Shown in pieces: positions 26,501-32,686 of a stretch of DNA of 43,693 nucleotides. Positions within the stretch are counted from its first letter, which is position 1. The number at the start of each line of letters is the position of its first letter. The notes under the pieces were generated by a model, which was given only the letters and a program-made list of their open reading frames with translations, was not told where the DNA came from and ran no database searches. Origin of the DNA: an uncultured Verrucomicrobia subdivision 3 bacterium (lineage in GTDB: Bacteria > Verrucomicrobiota > Verrucomicrobiia > Limisphaerales > UBA8199); assembly GCA_903913865.1 (NCBI GenBank), contig CAIWMU010000162.1, positions 1 to 43,693 on the forward strand. The letters are read 5' to 3'. Both the position numbers and the translations under genes were made by a program.

Positions 26501-26770
26501 GGCGGCATCGCCAACCCGAAGATCGAGTTTTACAACACGATCAAGAAGATCGAGAAACCGCACCTTGATCCGAACATCATCCTCAATTCGTTCATCGTCA
26601 CGCCGACCCGCTACAGCGATCCAGGGTGGTGGACGGGCCGATTGACCAAGGCCCAGTTCGAGGCCCGCCACGTCTTCTTCCAGAAGGAGGACACCGACAC
26701 GTACATCGGGAAGATTCTGGCGAAGGTTGTGGCGTCCACGGTGCCAGCGGGCGCTGGCGCTGTCGCTTGA
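23573..26770 (+). CDS. Type III Res-like DEAD/DEAH helicase-endonuclease
   Basis: A 1065-residue protein from ATG 23573; the alternative GTG at 23528 overlaps the preceding gene and adds a poorly conserved-looking leader. Superfamily 2 motifs are ATGSGKT (GSGKT at 169-173), DEGH (270-273, in LVDEGHRGAG), YSATFGQ (motif III), KFSEGWSSWR and QLFGRGVRL (motifs V and VI). Near the C-terminus FYPDFILWL (Asp951) and VDPKG (Asp968, Lys970) form a PD-(D/E)XK nuclease signature, with Asp in place of the more usual Glu. Architecture matches type III restriction Res subunits. It is last in the operon and ends 1 nt before the right direct repeat. It probably cleaves unmodified DNA with the methyltransferase in this operon as its partner. 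Confidence 0.92.
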   Translation: MPPAVTTPRRRTRRTPNLKFSQRLVLNQWVLGLFEVETLEQLVGELKDEHLEAYDENNVSLFYHSITNQLFERSELSNEVLLGYDENILCHTRRLNARRPQPIRWKYFQYVSLLFTEIYLDRYFRDPEALLASLNAQVTKFNEDKEARDQVAHHEKKDLTKLAFWMATGSGKTLLMHINILQYRHYLGKHGRARELNRTILLTPNEGLSKQHLQEFELSGIQAELFHKDGLGLFTGQSVEIIDMHKLGDESGDKVVAVESFEGNNLVLVDEGHRGAGAETWKGRRDQLSENGFTFEYSATFGQAVAAANNADLTNEYAKCVLFDFSYKYFYRDGYGKDYRILNLAEDHGDEARLKYLTACLLAFVQQLRIYDDRKSKLAPFLLERPLWVFVGGSVTKEVSSKDISDVMDILLFLASFTNDDRKAEFTNRIGLLISGTHGLMNVKAQVLFDKTFTYFIEQRLTPEQIYQDILQRLFNSTTTGLLHVEHLKGSAGEVALRVGESDPFGVINVGDPSKLCKQCERYTGQLVVTAKEFNESLFHSLNNPDSKLQVLIGSKKFSEGWSSWRVSTMGLMNVGKTEGAQIIQLFGRGVRLKGYNFGLKRSTHVEGVKKPEHLREVETLNVFGIQAAYMEEFKKFLEEEGLPTDAERIEFILPTFSNLGTVTLKVVQLPEGLDFKKDAPKPTLEPPTPKIPGRRVLLDWYPKIQSRISQGVTGAGEAVARNEASLKKEHLAFFDWDSIYWELQDFKNDRAWFNLNLERDNLEKLLSDDSWYTLMIPADELVPTRFDRVRFWQEIAVALLKKYANAFYLAKKSEWEAPKLEYRDLDPNDPNMVKEYRFLIEKSETEIQLRMNEIKEAVEKKVLKDFDFGKLQTFCFGQHLYQPLVYLSSDVIQVTPVELNEGERNFVLDLRKFHDREKTGFFADKELYLLRNRSKGRGIGFFEAGNFYPDFILWLVMGGKQFVSFVDPKGLRNLEGGIANPKIEFYNTIKKIEKPHLDPNIILNSFIVTPTRYSDPGWWTGRLTKAQFEARHVFFQKEDTDTYIGKILAKVVASTVPAGAGAVA

Positions 26771-26771
26771 G

Positions 26772-26824
26772 GCGTGGGGTCAAAGTAAATGGGCGGTGAC
26801 GAAATCGGGGGGCGGTTTTCCATA
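26772..26824. repeat. Right copy of direct repeat flanking the defence island
   Basis: 53-bp copy of the repeat at 15531-15584, same orientation, with one base change and one 1-nt deletion. It begins 1 nt after the stop codon of the Res-like gene, so the boundary follows the last gene of the operon almost exactly. Confidence 0.93.
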
Positions 26825-26865
26825 ATGCGGGAGGAGCCCGGGGGGCGTTGGGGTCGGAACCTCGC

Positions 26866-26889
26866 GCGGAGTCGCGGAGCCGCGGAGAG
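26866..26889. repeat. Short tandem repeat, three 8-nt units
   Basis: GCGGAGTC, GCGGAGCC and GCGGAGAG follow one another without gaps. Similar GCGGAG-type runs are common intergenic fillers in GC-rich Planctomycetota/Verrucomicrobiota genomes, as far as I recall. Confidence 0.6.
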
Positions 26890-27024
26890 GGGAAATGGTT
26901 TTTCTGGGTTCCGGGTGGATGGGGGGATGTCCGCGAGAATGGGAATGGAAAATCGGGCATCGCCACGCATGGGGTCGGGTGGTGGCTGGGTGAACTCAGC
27001 GGCATGGGAGCCACGCACCACTCT

Positions 27025-27409
27025 GGGATGCTGGGGTAATGAGGGTTTCTACCGGTGGTGTCGTCGCGTTGCTCCTCAACCCCCGGCTACAATCTGGGAA
27101 CCCTCCGGGTTCTGGGGCGGGGGGGCGGGTTTTCACCCCGGGGGAATGTGAGTGGTGCCTCCCCTGTAGCCAGCCGTTCATGACAAACCAATGCTTCTTC
27201 ATGGGGGGTGCCAGGTCTGAAACTCCGGTTCTTGAGGGTTCCTCATGGATTTGCCCGTGTTGACGGGGGGGGAAGGTTGGGGTTTACTTTGTCTGATGCG
27301 ATTCACAAGGATTCTTTTTGCTGTGGCCCTGATATTGTCAGCCGGTCCCGCCAGTGGATGGGCGGCGGGGGTTGGCGGGATGGCGGCACGCGTGGAGGGG
27401 GAGGTGTTT
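27025..27409 (+). repeat. Duplicated upstream region and start of S8 protease, copy A
   Basis: About 384 bp closely match 30064-30448: a dispersed intergenic element, a spacer with GTAGCCAGCCGTTC and GAGGGTTCCTCATGG, and the first 38 codons of the S8 protease. Differences are scattered substitutions and small indels in G runs. The homology stops inside the coding part, so copy A is a truncated duplicate. Confidence 0.9.
27051..27150. repeat. Dispersed intergenic element, copy 1 of 3
   Basis: Core GGTGTCGTCGCGTTGCTCCT followed by CCGGCT, the small hairpin AACCC-TCC-GGGTT, a G-rich run, and TTTTCACCCCGGGGGAATGTG. Also found at 29000-29185 and 30091-30190. No coding potential; a family of non-coding repeats. 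Confidence 0.85.
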
Positions 27410-27415
27410 CGTTGA
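27296..27415 (+). pseudogene. Truncated duplicate of S8 protease N-terminus (39 codons)
   Basis: ATG at 27296 opens a 39-codon frame (MRFTRILFAVALILSAGPAS...VEGEVFR) ending in TGA at 27413-27415. The first 38 residues match the signal peptide and start of the S8 protease at 30335 with four or so changes (for example PAS for PAC, GMAAR for GIAAH). In the full gene the frame continues EVFVRFKPG; here homology ends and a stop follows. It is best read as a remnant left by a duplication or by loss of a second protease copy. If expressed it would give only a secreted leader peptide. Confidence 0.85.
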
Positions 27416-27588
27416 TGTTCAACCAAATTCCCCGCGAGCGGATTGGCACAGAGCGCAACATGGTGCCTCTGGCGCGTGGGCATACCACAGGATCCACACA
27501 CATCAGCGGCTCCCGGCGATGACCTGCGCCGGGGCGCCAACGGCCCCTAACGCTGCCTTGCTCCGCACCAACCCGCCCGGAGGAAAAC

Positions 27589-28218
27589 TCAAACACCCCT
27601 CTTCCCACGGATCCGGCGGGAAAGCAGGAACATCCCCGCCCCAAGCAGGAGCACCGTGCCACTTGCTGGCTCAGGAACCACGATCATCCCCTCCCGAAAC
27701 CAAATGGACCGGACCGCGGTTTCCGAACCGTATGAATAGTGGCCCCCCGCATATGGAATGTCGTGAACATTTTGCGTAAAGGCCTCGACTCCACGAATTG
27801 GGGCTGCCGTGTCAAAGTAGTAGGTGTTGCCGGGTGTAATGGCGACGCGATATGCAAAAACAAAATCAAATGTTCCATCGTATTTGTTAGTGGTTGCAAT
27901 GGAGGAAGTGGCTAGAACCGGACCCCCAGGGCTCGCCCTAAGATTCAGCCAAATGCTGGCTGGATGAGCACTCATTTCGACCAACCGGAGGCGAACAAAG
28001 TCAATGGAGGGGAGCAACGGCGTAAATGACTGTACCAGCCCGCCTTCACGGTAAACTACGCCACCCGGATAAGGGATGGCTACTGACCAATATTCCGAGT
28101 TCCCCGTGTCACGGGGGGCAGACTGTTGGTCATAAACGTAAGTATATGTCCCCTGGCCTGATGTGCTGCAGACAGCAGCAAACACGATGAGAACAGCCGT
28201 ATGAAAGAGTGGTTTCAT
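27589..28218 (-). CDS. PEP-CTERM sorting domain protein, unknown function
   Basis: A 209-residue secreted protein. ATG at 28218 gives an immediate signal peptide (MKPLFHTAVLIVFAAVCSTS); the 27 residues further upstream in the frame are not signal-like. The central part is beta-rich with no family I recognise (FDFVFAYRVAITPGNTYYF resembles choice-of-anchor or DUF-type beta-sandwiches). The C-terminus is VVPEPASGTVLLLGAGMFLL then RRIRGKRGV, the Val-Pro-Glu-Pro motif, hydrophobic helix and Arg cluster that define PEP-CTERM tails processed by exosortase. The protein is probably delivered to the outer surface or extracellular matrix. No exosortase gene is in the window. It lies within the repeat-rich zone, in the opposite direction to the S8 protease. 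Confidence 0.85.
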   Translation of the reverse strand: MKPLFHTAVLIVFAAVCSTSGQGTYTYVYDQQSAPRDTGNSEYWSVAIPYPGGVVYREGGLVQSFTPLLPSIDFVRLRLVEMSAHPASIWLNLRASPGGPVLATSSIATTNKYDGTFDFVFAYRVAITPGNTYYFDTAAPIRGVEAFTQNVHDIPYAGGHYSYGSETAVRSIWFREGMIVVPEPASGTVLLLGAGMFLLSRRIRGKRGV

Positions 28219-28595
28219 GGATAAAGATCCCTTTCGGTATTCAGGGTTGAAGTGTTGGCAACGAGACCGGGGCAAAGGCGGAGTGTTCGAAGTCTGCACT
28301 GAGGGGGCAGGACGCGTCCCCTCGCATCCAAGAGGGTCTGGTTAAAGCCGGGAGAGACTCCCTGTAAAGACCGGAGATGTGGACCCGGGTTTTGGGGGGT
28401 CTTAGCCGGTTCAGTGCTGCAGTTCGATTGTGTCATGGGGATATGGGAAACCTGTGCCAGAATTGCGGTGTGCCCGCTGTTCATTTTGGCGCTCGTTTCT
28501 GCTTTGTTACAGGTTACAAGATGCACGATATTTCAATTTAAGCATGTTCCATGCCAACTAAGCCGTGTCCAAAAACCCCAATAAAAACGCAGTTT
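28219..28595. other. Intergenic region upstream of PEP-CTERM gene
   Basis: Contains the leader and promoter of the minus-strand PEP-CTERM gene, but no gene I can support. The minus-strand frame 28215-28526 lacks any recognisable domain. The segment 28501-28590 is more A/T-rich than its surroundings and could hold a promoter. Confidence 0.4.
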
Positions 28596-28596
28596 T

Positions 28597-28653
28597 CATT
28601 TTACGAAAATGGCTGATGCGTGAATTTCACGAATTTTTGCGTGAAATTCACGC
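28597..28653. repeat. Pair of inverted repeats in A/T-rich intergenic DNA
   Basis: CATTTT-ACG-AAAATG (28597-28611) is followed by a perfect 14-bp inverted repeat, GCGTGAATTTCACG (28618-28631) and CGTGAAATTCACGC (28640-28653), with spacer AATTTTTG. Each 14-mer is itself nearly palindromic, so the site could bind a dimeric regulator at two half-sites or fold as a hairpin. Confidence 0.7.
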
Positions 28654-29299
28654 AAACGGGGGAGTGGCGGCGGAGGTGGAAAATGCAGCCAAAAGCGGCT
28701 TGGAAACAGGGGTCTGTTGGTTCGCTCCACAATGAGATGCGAAACAGGCCACTGGCAGGTCGTGTGTGTCCAAACTTGTGGAGCGGTGGGTGGGTTATCC
28801 CCGGATGCCGCAGATTGACGCAGATGGGGATGGAAAGTTGGTGTTTGCCGGTGATTGGCCGAAGGCGGGAAAGCGTGTCCGAATACGGCCGATCCTGGAG
28901 GAATCGGAGCGTGTTGCGAAAGGTCGGTTTGCAAATGAGGGTGGTGAATACGCGCCGGGCTGCCATCCCTCCGGGATGGGGGTTGTGATTACGAAGTGGA
29001 CCGGTGGTGTCGTCGCGTTGCTCCTCAACCACCGGCTTTTGGCTATGAACCCTCCGGGTTCGGGGTTTGCGTGCGCCGGGGGGGGCACCCACCCCGGTTC
29101 GTTTGCCAGCGGGTCATCCTTTTTTCGTGTGTGGTGCCGTTTCTCTGATGGCCGGTACCACATTTTCACCCCGGGGGAATGTGAGCCAGGGTTGAGCGGG
29201 AGCGACACACCGGGTTGAATGCAGGAAGGGACAAGAACCCCGGCAGCGGGTCCCGGATAGTGGAGCCGCCCTGTTCCATGATGGCAAACAATGACCGTT
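28654..29299. other. Repeat-rich intergenic stretch without a gene
   Basis: About 640 nt with no credible gene on either strand. It holds a CCGCAGATTGACGCAGATGG stretch near 28806-28828 that resembles one near 38624-38648, and the second copy of the dispersed element (28964-29185). Confidence 0.5.
28964..29185. repeat. Dispersed intergenic element, copy 2 of 3
   Basis: Starts with hairpin CATCCC-TCC-GGGATG (28964-28978), then the shared core from 29000 (GGTGTCGTCGCGTTGCTCCT), AACCC-TCC-GGGTT, and ends TTTTCACCCCGGGGGAATGTG. Relative to copies 1 and 3 it carries about 80 nt of extra sequence before the closing block. Confidence 0.82.
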
Positions 29300-29301
29300 C
29301 G

Positions 29302-29315
29302 CCTCCCGAAGGAGG
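29302..29315 (-). terminator. Possible hairpin after toxin-antitoxin operon
   Basis: On the minus strand CCTCC-TTCG-GGAGG forms a stable UUCG tetraloop hairpin 8 nt after the toxin stop. It lacks a T tract, so it may only stabilise the mRNA end. Confidence 0.35.
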
Positions 29316-29322
29316 GGCAGGG

Positions 29323-29649
29323 TCAGGCTAATGCGGGAATCGCCAGTTCCAGAAATGCTCCGGGCTGCAGTTGGTCGAGCGCGGTCTGCACCAACTCAGA
29401 TCGCTGTTTCAGCAGTGGCCAGAGGTTTGTGGATAAAACCAGAATCGCCATCCGTCGGCCCTTCAGATTTTGCTGATACATCAGATTTTGATCGGATGTG
29501 AGAAATGCATCAAATTCCCGCTCTGCCAAGGCGAGCAGGCTGCCGTTTTTTATGCCGGTCCAGCCCATGTCCTGGGTGGTGTGCAGGGTGTGCCCGTGCA
29601 GCCGTTTCAGCAGTGGCCGCGGCACGCACTCGTCCACCAAAACCTTCAC
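29323..29649 (-). CDS. DUF5615 PIN-like toxin
   Basis: A 108-residue protein starting at GTG 29649 and matching the DUF5615 PIN-like family: VLVDECVPRPLLKRLHGH at the N-terminus (first catalytic Asp-Glu), TTQDMGW, a central LLALAEREFDAFLTSDQNL with the second acidic cluster (SxD), and RMAILVLSTN. PIN-like proteins of this family are predicted ribonucleases and usually sit after a DUF433 antitoxin. Here the start overlaps the antitoxin stop (GTGA), as expected for a coupled toxin-antitoxin operon. Nuclease activity itself is inferred from the family. Confidence 0.85.
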   Translation of the reverse strand: MKVLVDECVPRPLLKRLHGHTLHTTQDMGWTGIKNGSLLALAEREFDAFLTSDQNLMYQQNLKGRRMAILVLSTNLWPLLKQRSELVQTALDQLQPGAFLELAIPALA

Positions 29650-29888
29650 TTCCGCGCCTGTTGGATTGTGAGTTGCTCCGCTGCAAGCAGCACCTCAACT
29701 GCGGACTGTCGGCTCACCGTTGGGAACCACTCCAGAAACTCGTCCAATGTGCAGTTGGCTTCCAGGTGCTGAAACAGGGTTTTTACTGGCACGCGGGTTC
29801 CAGCGAAAACCGGCTCACCGCCCATCACCCCGGGTTCCGCTGTGATTGGTGCCCCCCCGGCATTTCCTCGCCCAAAGGTATTCTTCAT
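29646..29888 (-). CDS. DUF433 antitoxin
   Basis: An 80-residue protein. The DUF433 domain is evident from GEPVFAGTRVPVKTLFQHLE, then TLDEFLEWFPTVSRQSAVEVLLAA, a winged or ribbon helix-turn-helix fold found in antitoxins. The longer frame reaching 30242 runs through a dispersed repeat and is rejected; ATG 29888 (MKNTFGRG) is a reasonable start, though a shorter start at MGGEPVF would still give the whole domain. It probably neutralises the DUF5615 toxin and represses its own promoter. Confidence 0.85.
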   Translation of the reverse strand: MKNTFGRGNAGGAPITAEPGVMGGEPVFAGTRVPVKTLFQHLEANCTLDEFLEWFPTVSRQSAVEVLLAAEQLTIQQARK

Positions 29889-30054
29889 AAGGTTATCCAC
29901 GTTCCTGCCAAGGCACCATGGCCCCAACACCACCATCTTGCAAGCGTCATTTTTGATACCTGGTTGTGCCAGGGTGTGTTGAATGGATGTCTTGCAGGGG
30001 TTGGGGGGGCGGTGGCGGGTTGTGATGGATGGGTCGTGAAAGTGTGCCGGTCTG

Positions 30055-30190
30055 GCATCCCTCGGGGATGCTGGTGTGGTGCGGGTTTTTACCGGTGGTG
30101 TCGTCGCGTTGCTCCTCAACCACCGGCTACATTCTGGGAACCCTCCGGGTTCGGGGGCGGGGGGGAGGGTTTTCACCCCGGGGGAATGTG
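30055..30190. repeat. Dispersed intergenic element, copy 3 of 3
   Basis: Hairpin GCATCCC-TCG-GGGATGC at 30055-30071, core from 30091, and closing CACCCCGGGGGAATGTG at about 30174-30190. It lies immediately upstream of the S8 protease leader and is part of the duplicated block. Confidence 0.85.
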
Positions 30191-30448
30191 AGTGGTGCCT
30201 TTTCTGTAGCCAGCCGTTCGTGACAAACCAATGCTTCTTCACGGGGGGAGGCGGGTCTGAAACTCCGGTTCTTGAGGGTTCCTCATGGATTTGCCCGTGT
30301 TGACGGGGGGGAAGGTTGAGGTTTACTTTGTGTGATGCGATTCACAAGGATTCTTTTTGCTGTAGCCCTGATATTGTCAGCCGGTCCCGCCTGTGGATGG
30401 GCGGCGGGGGTTGGCGGGATCGCGGCGCACGTGGAGGGGGAGGTCTTT
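30064..30448 (+). repeat. Duplicated upstream region and start of S8 protease, copy B (intact gene)
   Basis: Counterpart of 27025-27409. It covers the dispersed element, about 140 nt of leader and the first 38 codons of the intact protease. This is probably the parent copy, because its reading frame continues. Confidence 0.9.
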
Positions 30449-32416
30449 GTCCGGTTCAAGCCCGGGGTGGATCTTTTGGGAGCGGGAGCTGTGATGGCGG
30501 GGCATTCCCTGGAGCTGGTAACGGAGTATCCTTTGCTTTCCAGCAGGGCGGGGAAGGTGATGGGGCTGGCCCGGGGGAGCGGGCGGACGACGGTTGAGAT
30601 TTTGGAAGATCTAGCCAAGGAGCCGCTGGTGGAGGAGGCGGAACCGAACTACCTGAGGCAACTTTTCGGTCTCAACCCGCCCAATGATTCACTTTTTGGG
30701 CAACTATGGGGTTTGCGGAATGCGGGTCAGCCGGTGAGGGGGCTGGGCGGGCTTGCCGGGGCGGACATCCGGTTTGTTGAGGCCTGGTCCATGGCGCGGC
30801 CATCCACCAATGAGATTGTGGTGGCGGTGGTGGACTCCGGGGTGGACTACACCCATCCCGATCTGGCGGGGAACATGTGGGTCAATTCCCGGGAAATCGC
30901 GGGCGATGGCATCGACAATGATGGGAACGGCTACGTGGATGACGTCCACGGTTACAATTTTGACGGGGCGAACGGGGATCCAATGGATGCGTTGGAGCAC
31001 GGTTCGCACGTTTCGGGGACGATTGCCGCGCTGGGGAACAACGGTCTGGGGGTCGTGGGGGTGAACTACCGGGCCAAAATCATGGCGTTGAGGGTCTCCG
31101 GGGGGGGAGTGTCCTTCTCCAGTTCCGCCGTGGTGGAGGCCGTGCAATATGCGGCGATGATGGCTGCCAAAGGTGTGAATATTGTGGCCTTGAACGCATC
31201 CTTTGGAGGTGGCGGGTTCAGCAGCACGGAGGAGGCGGCGATCCGTGCGGCAGGGGATGCAGGGATTGTCTATTGTGCGGCTGCGGGGAATGACACCTCC
31301 AACAACGATTCTACGCCGACCTACCCGGCCAGCTACCGGCTGACCAACATGATTGTTGTGGCGGCCACCGACTCGCAGGACCTGCTGGCCACCTTTTCAA
31401 ATTTTGGGGTGAAATCGGTGGATATCGCGGCACCCGGGGTGAGTGTGCTGTCCACAACGCCTCCGGGAATGACATCCTTCGTGCAGGTGGCCTCCACCGC
31501 CTACACGGGGAATGCCTTTGAATTTGCGGGAACCACCACCGGGTTGACCGGTTCGATTCATGACTGCGGGCTGGGCTATACGACAAATTTCCCGGCGGCG
31601 GTTCGCGGAAACATCGCCCTGATTGGCCGGGGGACGATCTTTTTCTCCCAGAAGGTTTCCAATGCCATGGCGGCGGGGGCGGCGGGGGTGGTCATTTATA
31701 ACAACACAACCACCCCTTTCACGGGAACCCTCGGCTCGGTCGGGGATTGGATTCCGGCGGTGGCGATATCTCAGGCCGATGGGCTGCTGCTGAAGGGAAG
31801 GCTGCCTCTGGTCGGGTTCCTGTTCAGCGCGAAGCACCCGAGCGCGATCTACCAATATTTGGATGGGACATCCATGGCGGCTCCGCATGTGTCCGGTGCT
31901 GTGGCATTTGCGGCGATGAATTTTCCAGGGGAGACGCCGCCCCAGCGGGTTCGCCGGATCCTCGCAAATGTGGACCCGCTGCCGGGACTTTCCGGCAAGG
32001 TCGTGACAGGCGGACGGCTGAACCTGCTGCGCACCGTGGATTCAGATGGCAATGGATTGCCGGATTGGTGGGAAGCCACCTATTTCGGGGCGTCCGTGCA
32101 CGTGGTTCCCGGGGCCGATCCCGATGGGGATGGGCTGAGCAATATGGCCGAATATCTGGCTGACACGAGCCCTGTGGATGGGACTTCCAGAGTGCGCCTT
32201 GCCGGGGTGCAGCCGGCGGCAGGCGGGTCTCTCATCAACTGGGCCGCCGGCAGGGAGGCAAGGCAGGTATTGCAGCGGGCGGCTTCGTTGGGACCCAATG
32301 CCATCTGGGAGGATGTATGGACCAACCAGCCGCCGACTCCCCTGAACGGGACGTTTCTTGAGGTGGGAAGCTCCAATCGGGCCGGCTTTTACCGGTTGCG
32401 GGTGGAAAGGCCCTGA
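30335..32416 (+). CDS. Secreted subtilisin-like (S8) serine protease with PA insert
   Basis: A 693-residue secreted endopeptidase. A signal peptide (residues 1-25) precedes an inhibitor-type prodomain (about 30-105, VEGEVFVRFKPG...VEEAEPNYL). The catalytic triad is visible: Asp in VVAVVDSGVDYTHPDL, His in HGSHVSGTIAA and Ser in DGTSMAAPHVSGA. Between His and Ser lies a PA (protease-associated) insert (IALIGRGTIFF, AGAAGVVIYNN). The C-terminus has two thrombospondin type 3-like calcium repeats (DSDGNGLPDWWE, DPDGDGLSNMAEY), then a beta module ending SNRAGFYRLRVERP. ATG 30335 is chosen over GTG 30332 because the truncated duplicate has ATG only. It probably degrades extracellular protein. Confidence 0.93.
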   Translation: MRFTRILFAVALILSAGPACGWAAGVGGIAAHVEGEVFVRFKPGVDLLGAGAVMAGHSLELVTEYPLLSSRAGKVMGLARGSGRTTVEILEDLAKEPLVEEAEPNYLRQLFGLNPPNDSLFGQLWGLRNAGQPVRGLGGLAGADIRFVEAWSMARPSTNEIVVAVVDSGVDYTHPDLAGNMWVNSREIAGDGIDNDGNGYVDDVHGYNFDGANGDPMDALEHGSHVSGTIAALGNNGLGVVGVNYRAKIMALRVSGGGVSFSSSAVVEAVQYAAMMAAKGVNIVALNASFGGGGFSSTEEAAIRAAGDAGIVYCAAAGNDTSNNDSTPTYPASYRLTNMIVVAATDSQDLLATFSNFGVKSVDIAAPGVSVLSTTPPGMTSFVQVASTAYTGNAFEFAGTTTGLTGSIHDCGLGYTTNFPAAVRGNIALIGRGTIFFSQKVSNAMAAGAAGVVIYNNTTTPFTGTLGSVGDWIPAVAISQADGLLLKGRLPLVGFLFSAKHPSAIYQYLDGTSMAAPHVSGAVAFAAMNFPGETPPQRVRRILANVDPLPGLSGKVVTGGRLNLLRTVDSDGNGLPDWWEATYFGASVHVVPGADPDGDGLSNMAEYLADTSPVDGTSRVRLAGVQPAAGGSLINWAAGREARQVLQRAASLGPNAIWEDVWTNQPPTPLNGTFLEVGSSNRAGFYRLRVERP

Positions 32417-32686
32417 GGTTCGGGGAGGGCGGGGCGGGGTGTTGCCGGACTCAGGAGCGATTGTGAATAATATTTTCAAGAAAGTTTTTGCATTTGCACT
32501 CGACCTTGCTTAAAAGAGAGGTGTTATTTGCTGTTGCCGGTTGAATTTTGAACCAGTTCCGCTTGGGCGCTTCAATTCCTCACGACCAAGTTAATGGATG
32601 CAGCCGGGCACAGGGTTTGACCACGGGTTTTCTGATGAAGACCGTGGGGAGCCTGAATTGTGTCCTGGAATCGTGATCGTGTCGGA
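32417..32686. other. Intergenic region with tol operon promoter
   Basis: 270 nt without a gene. It drops in GC around 32461-32530, where a good promoter match lies; the rest is leader to tolQ. No riboswitch-like motif was recognised. Confidence 0.5.
32488..32516 (+). promoter_or_regulatory. Candidate sigma70-type promoter for the tol operon
   Basis: TTGCAT (32488-32493), 17-nt spacer, TAAAAG (32511-32516), in an A/T-rich pocket of otherwise GC-rich DNA. It would start transcription about 165 nt before tolQ. Confidence 0.45.

Noticed and set aside
15845-26770. Class 1 DISARM assignment
   Set aside because: The SNF2 helicase fits DrmD in type, but DrmA, DrmB (DUF1998) and DrmC (phospholipase D) are absent, and a Res-like nuclease and ATPase-DUF4276 pair are present instead.
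15845-26770. BREX or phosphorothioation (Dnd/Ssp) system
   Set aside because: No PglZ, BrxC, DndB/C/D or cysteine desulfurase-like protein is encoded.
26789-27151. 120-codon frame after the Res-like gene
   Set aside because: Runs through the direct repeat, a tandem repeat and a dispersed element; low-complexity Gly/Arg/Trp content; no domain.
28601-29092. 163-codon minus-strand frame
   Set aside because: Covers an inverted repeat and a dispersed element, Pro/Arg/His-rich, no family.
29889-30242. N-terminal extension of the DUF433 antitoxin
   Set aside because: The extra 118 codons lie in a repeat element and DUF433 proteins are about 75-80 residues.
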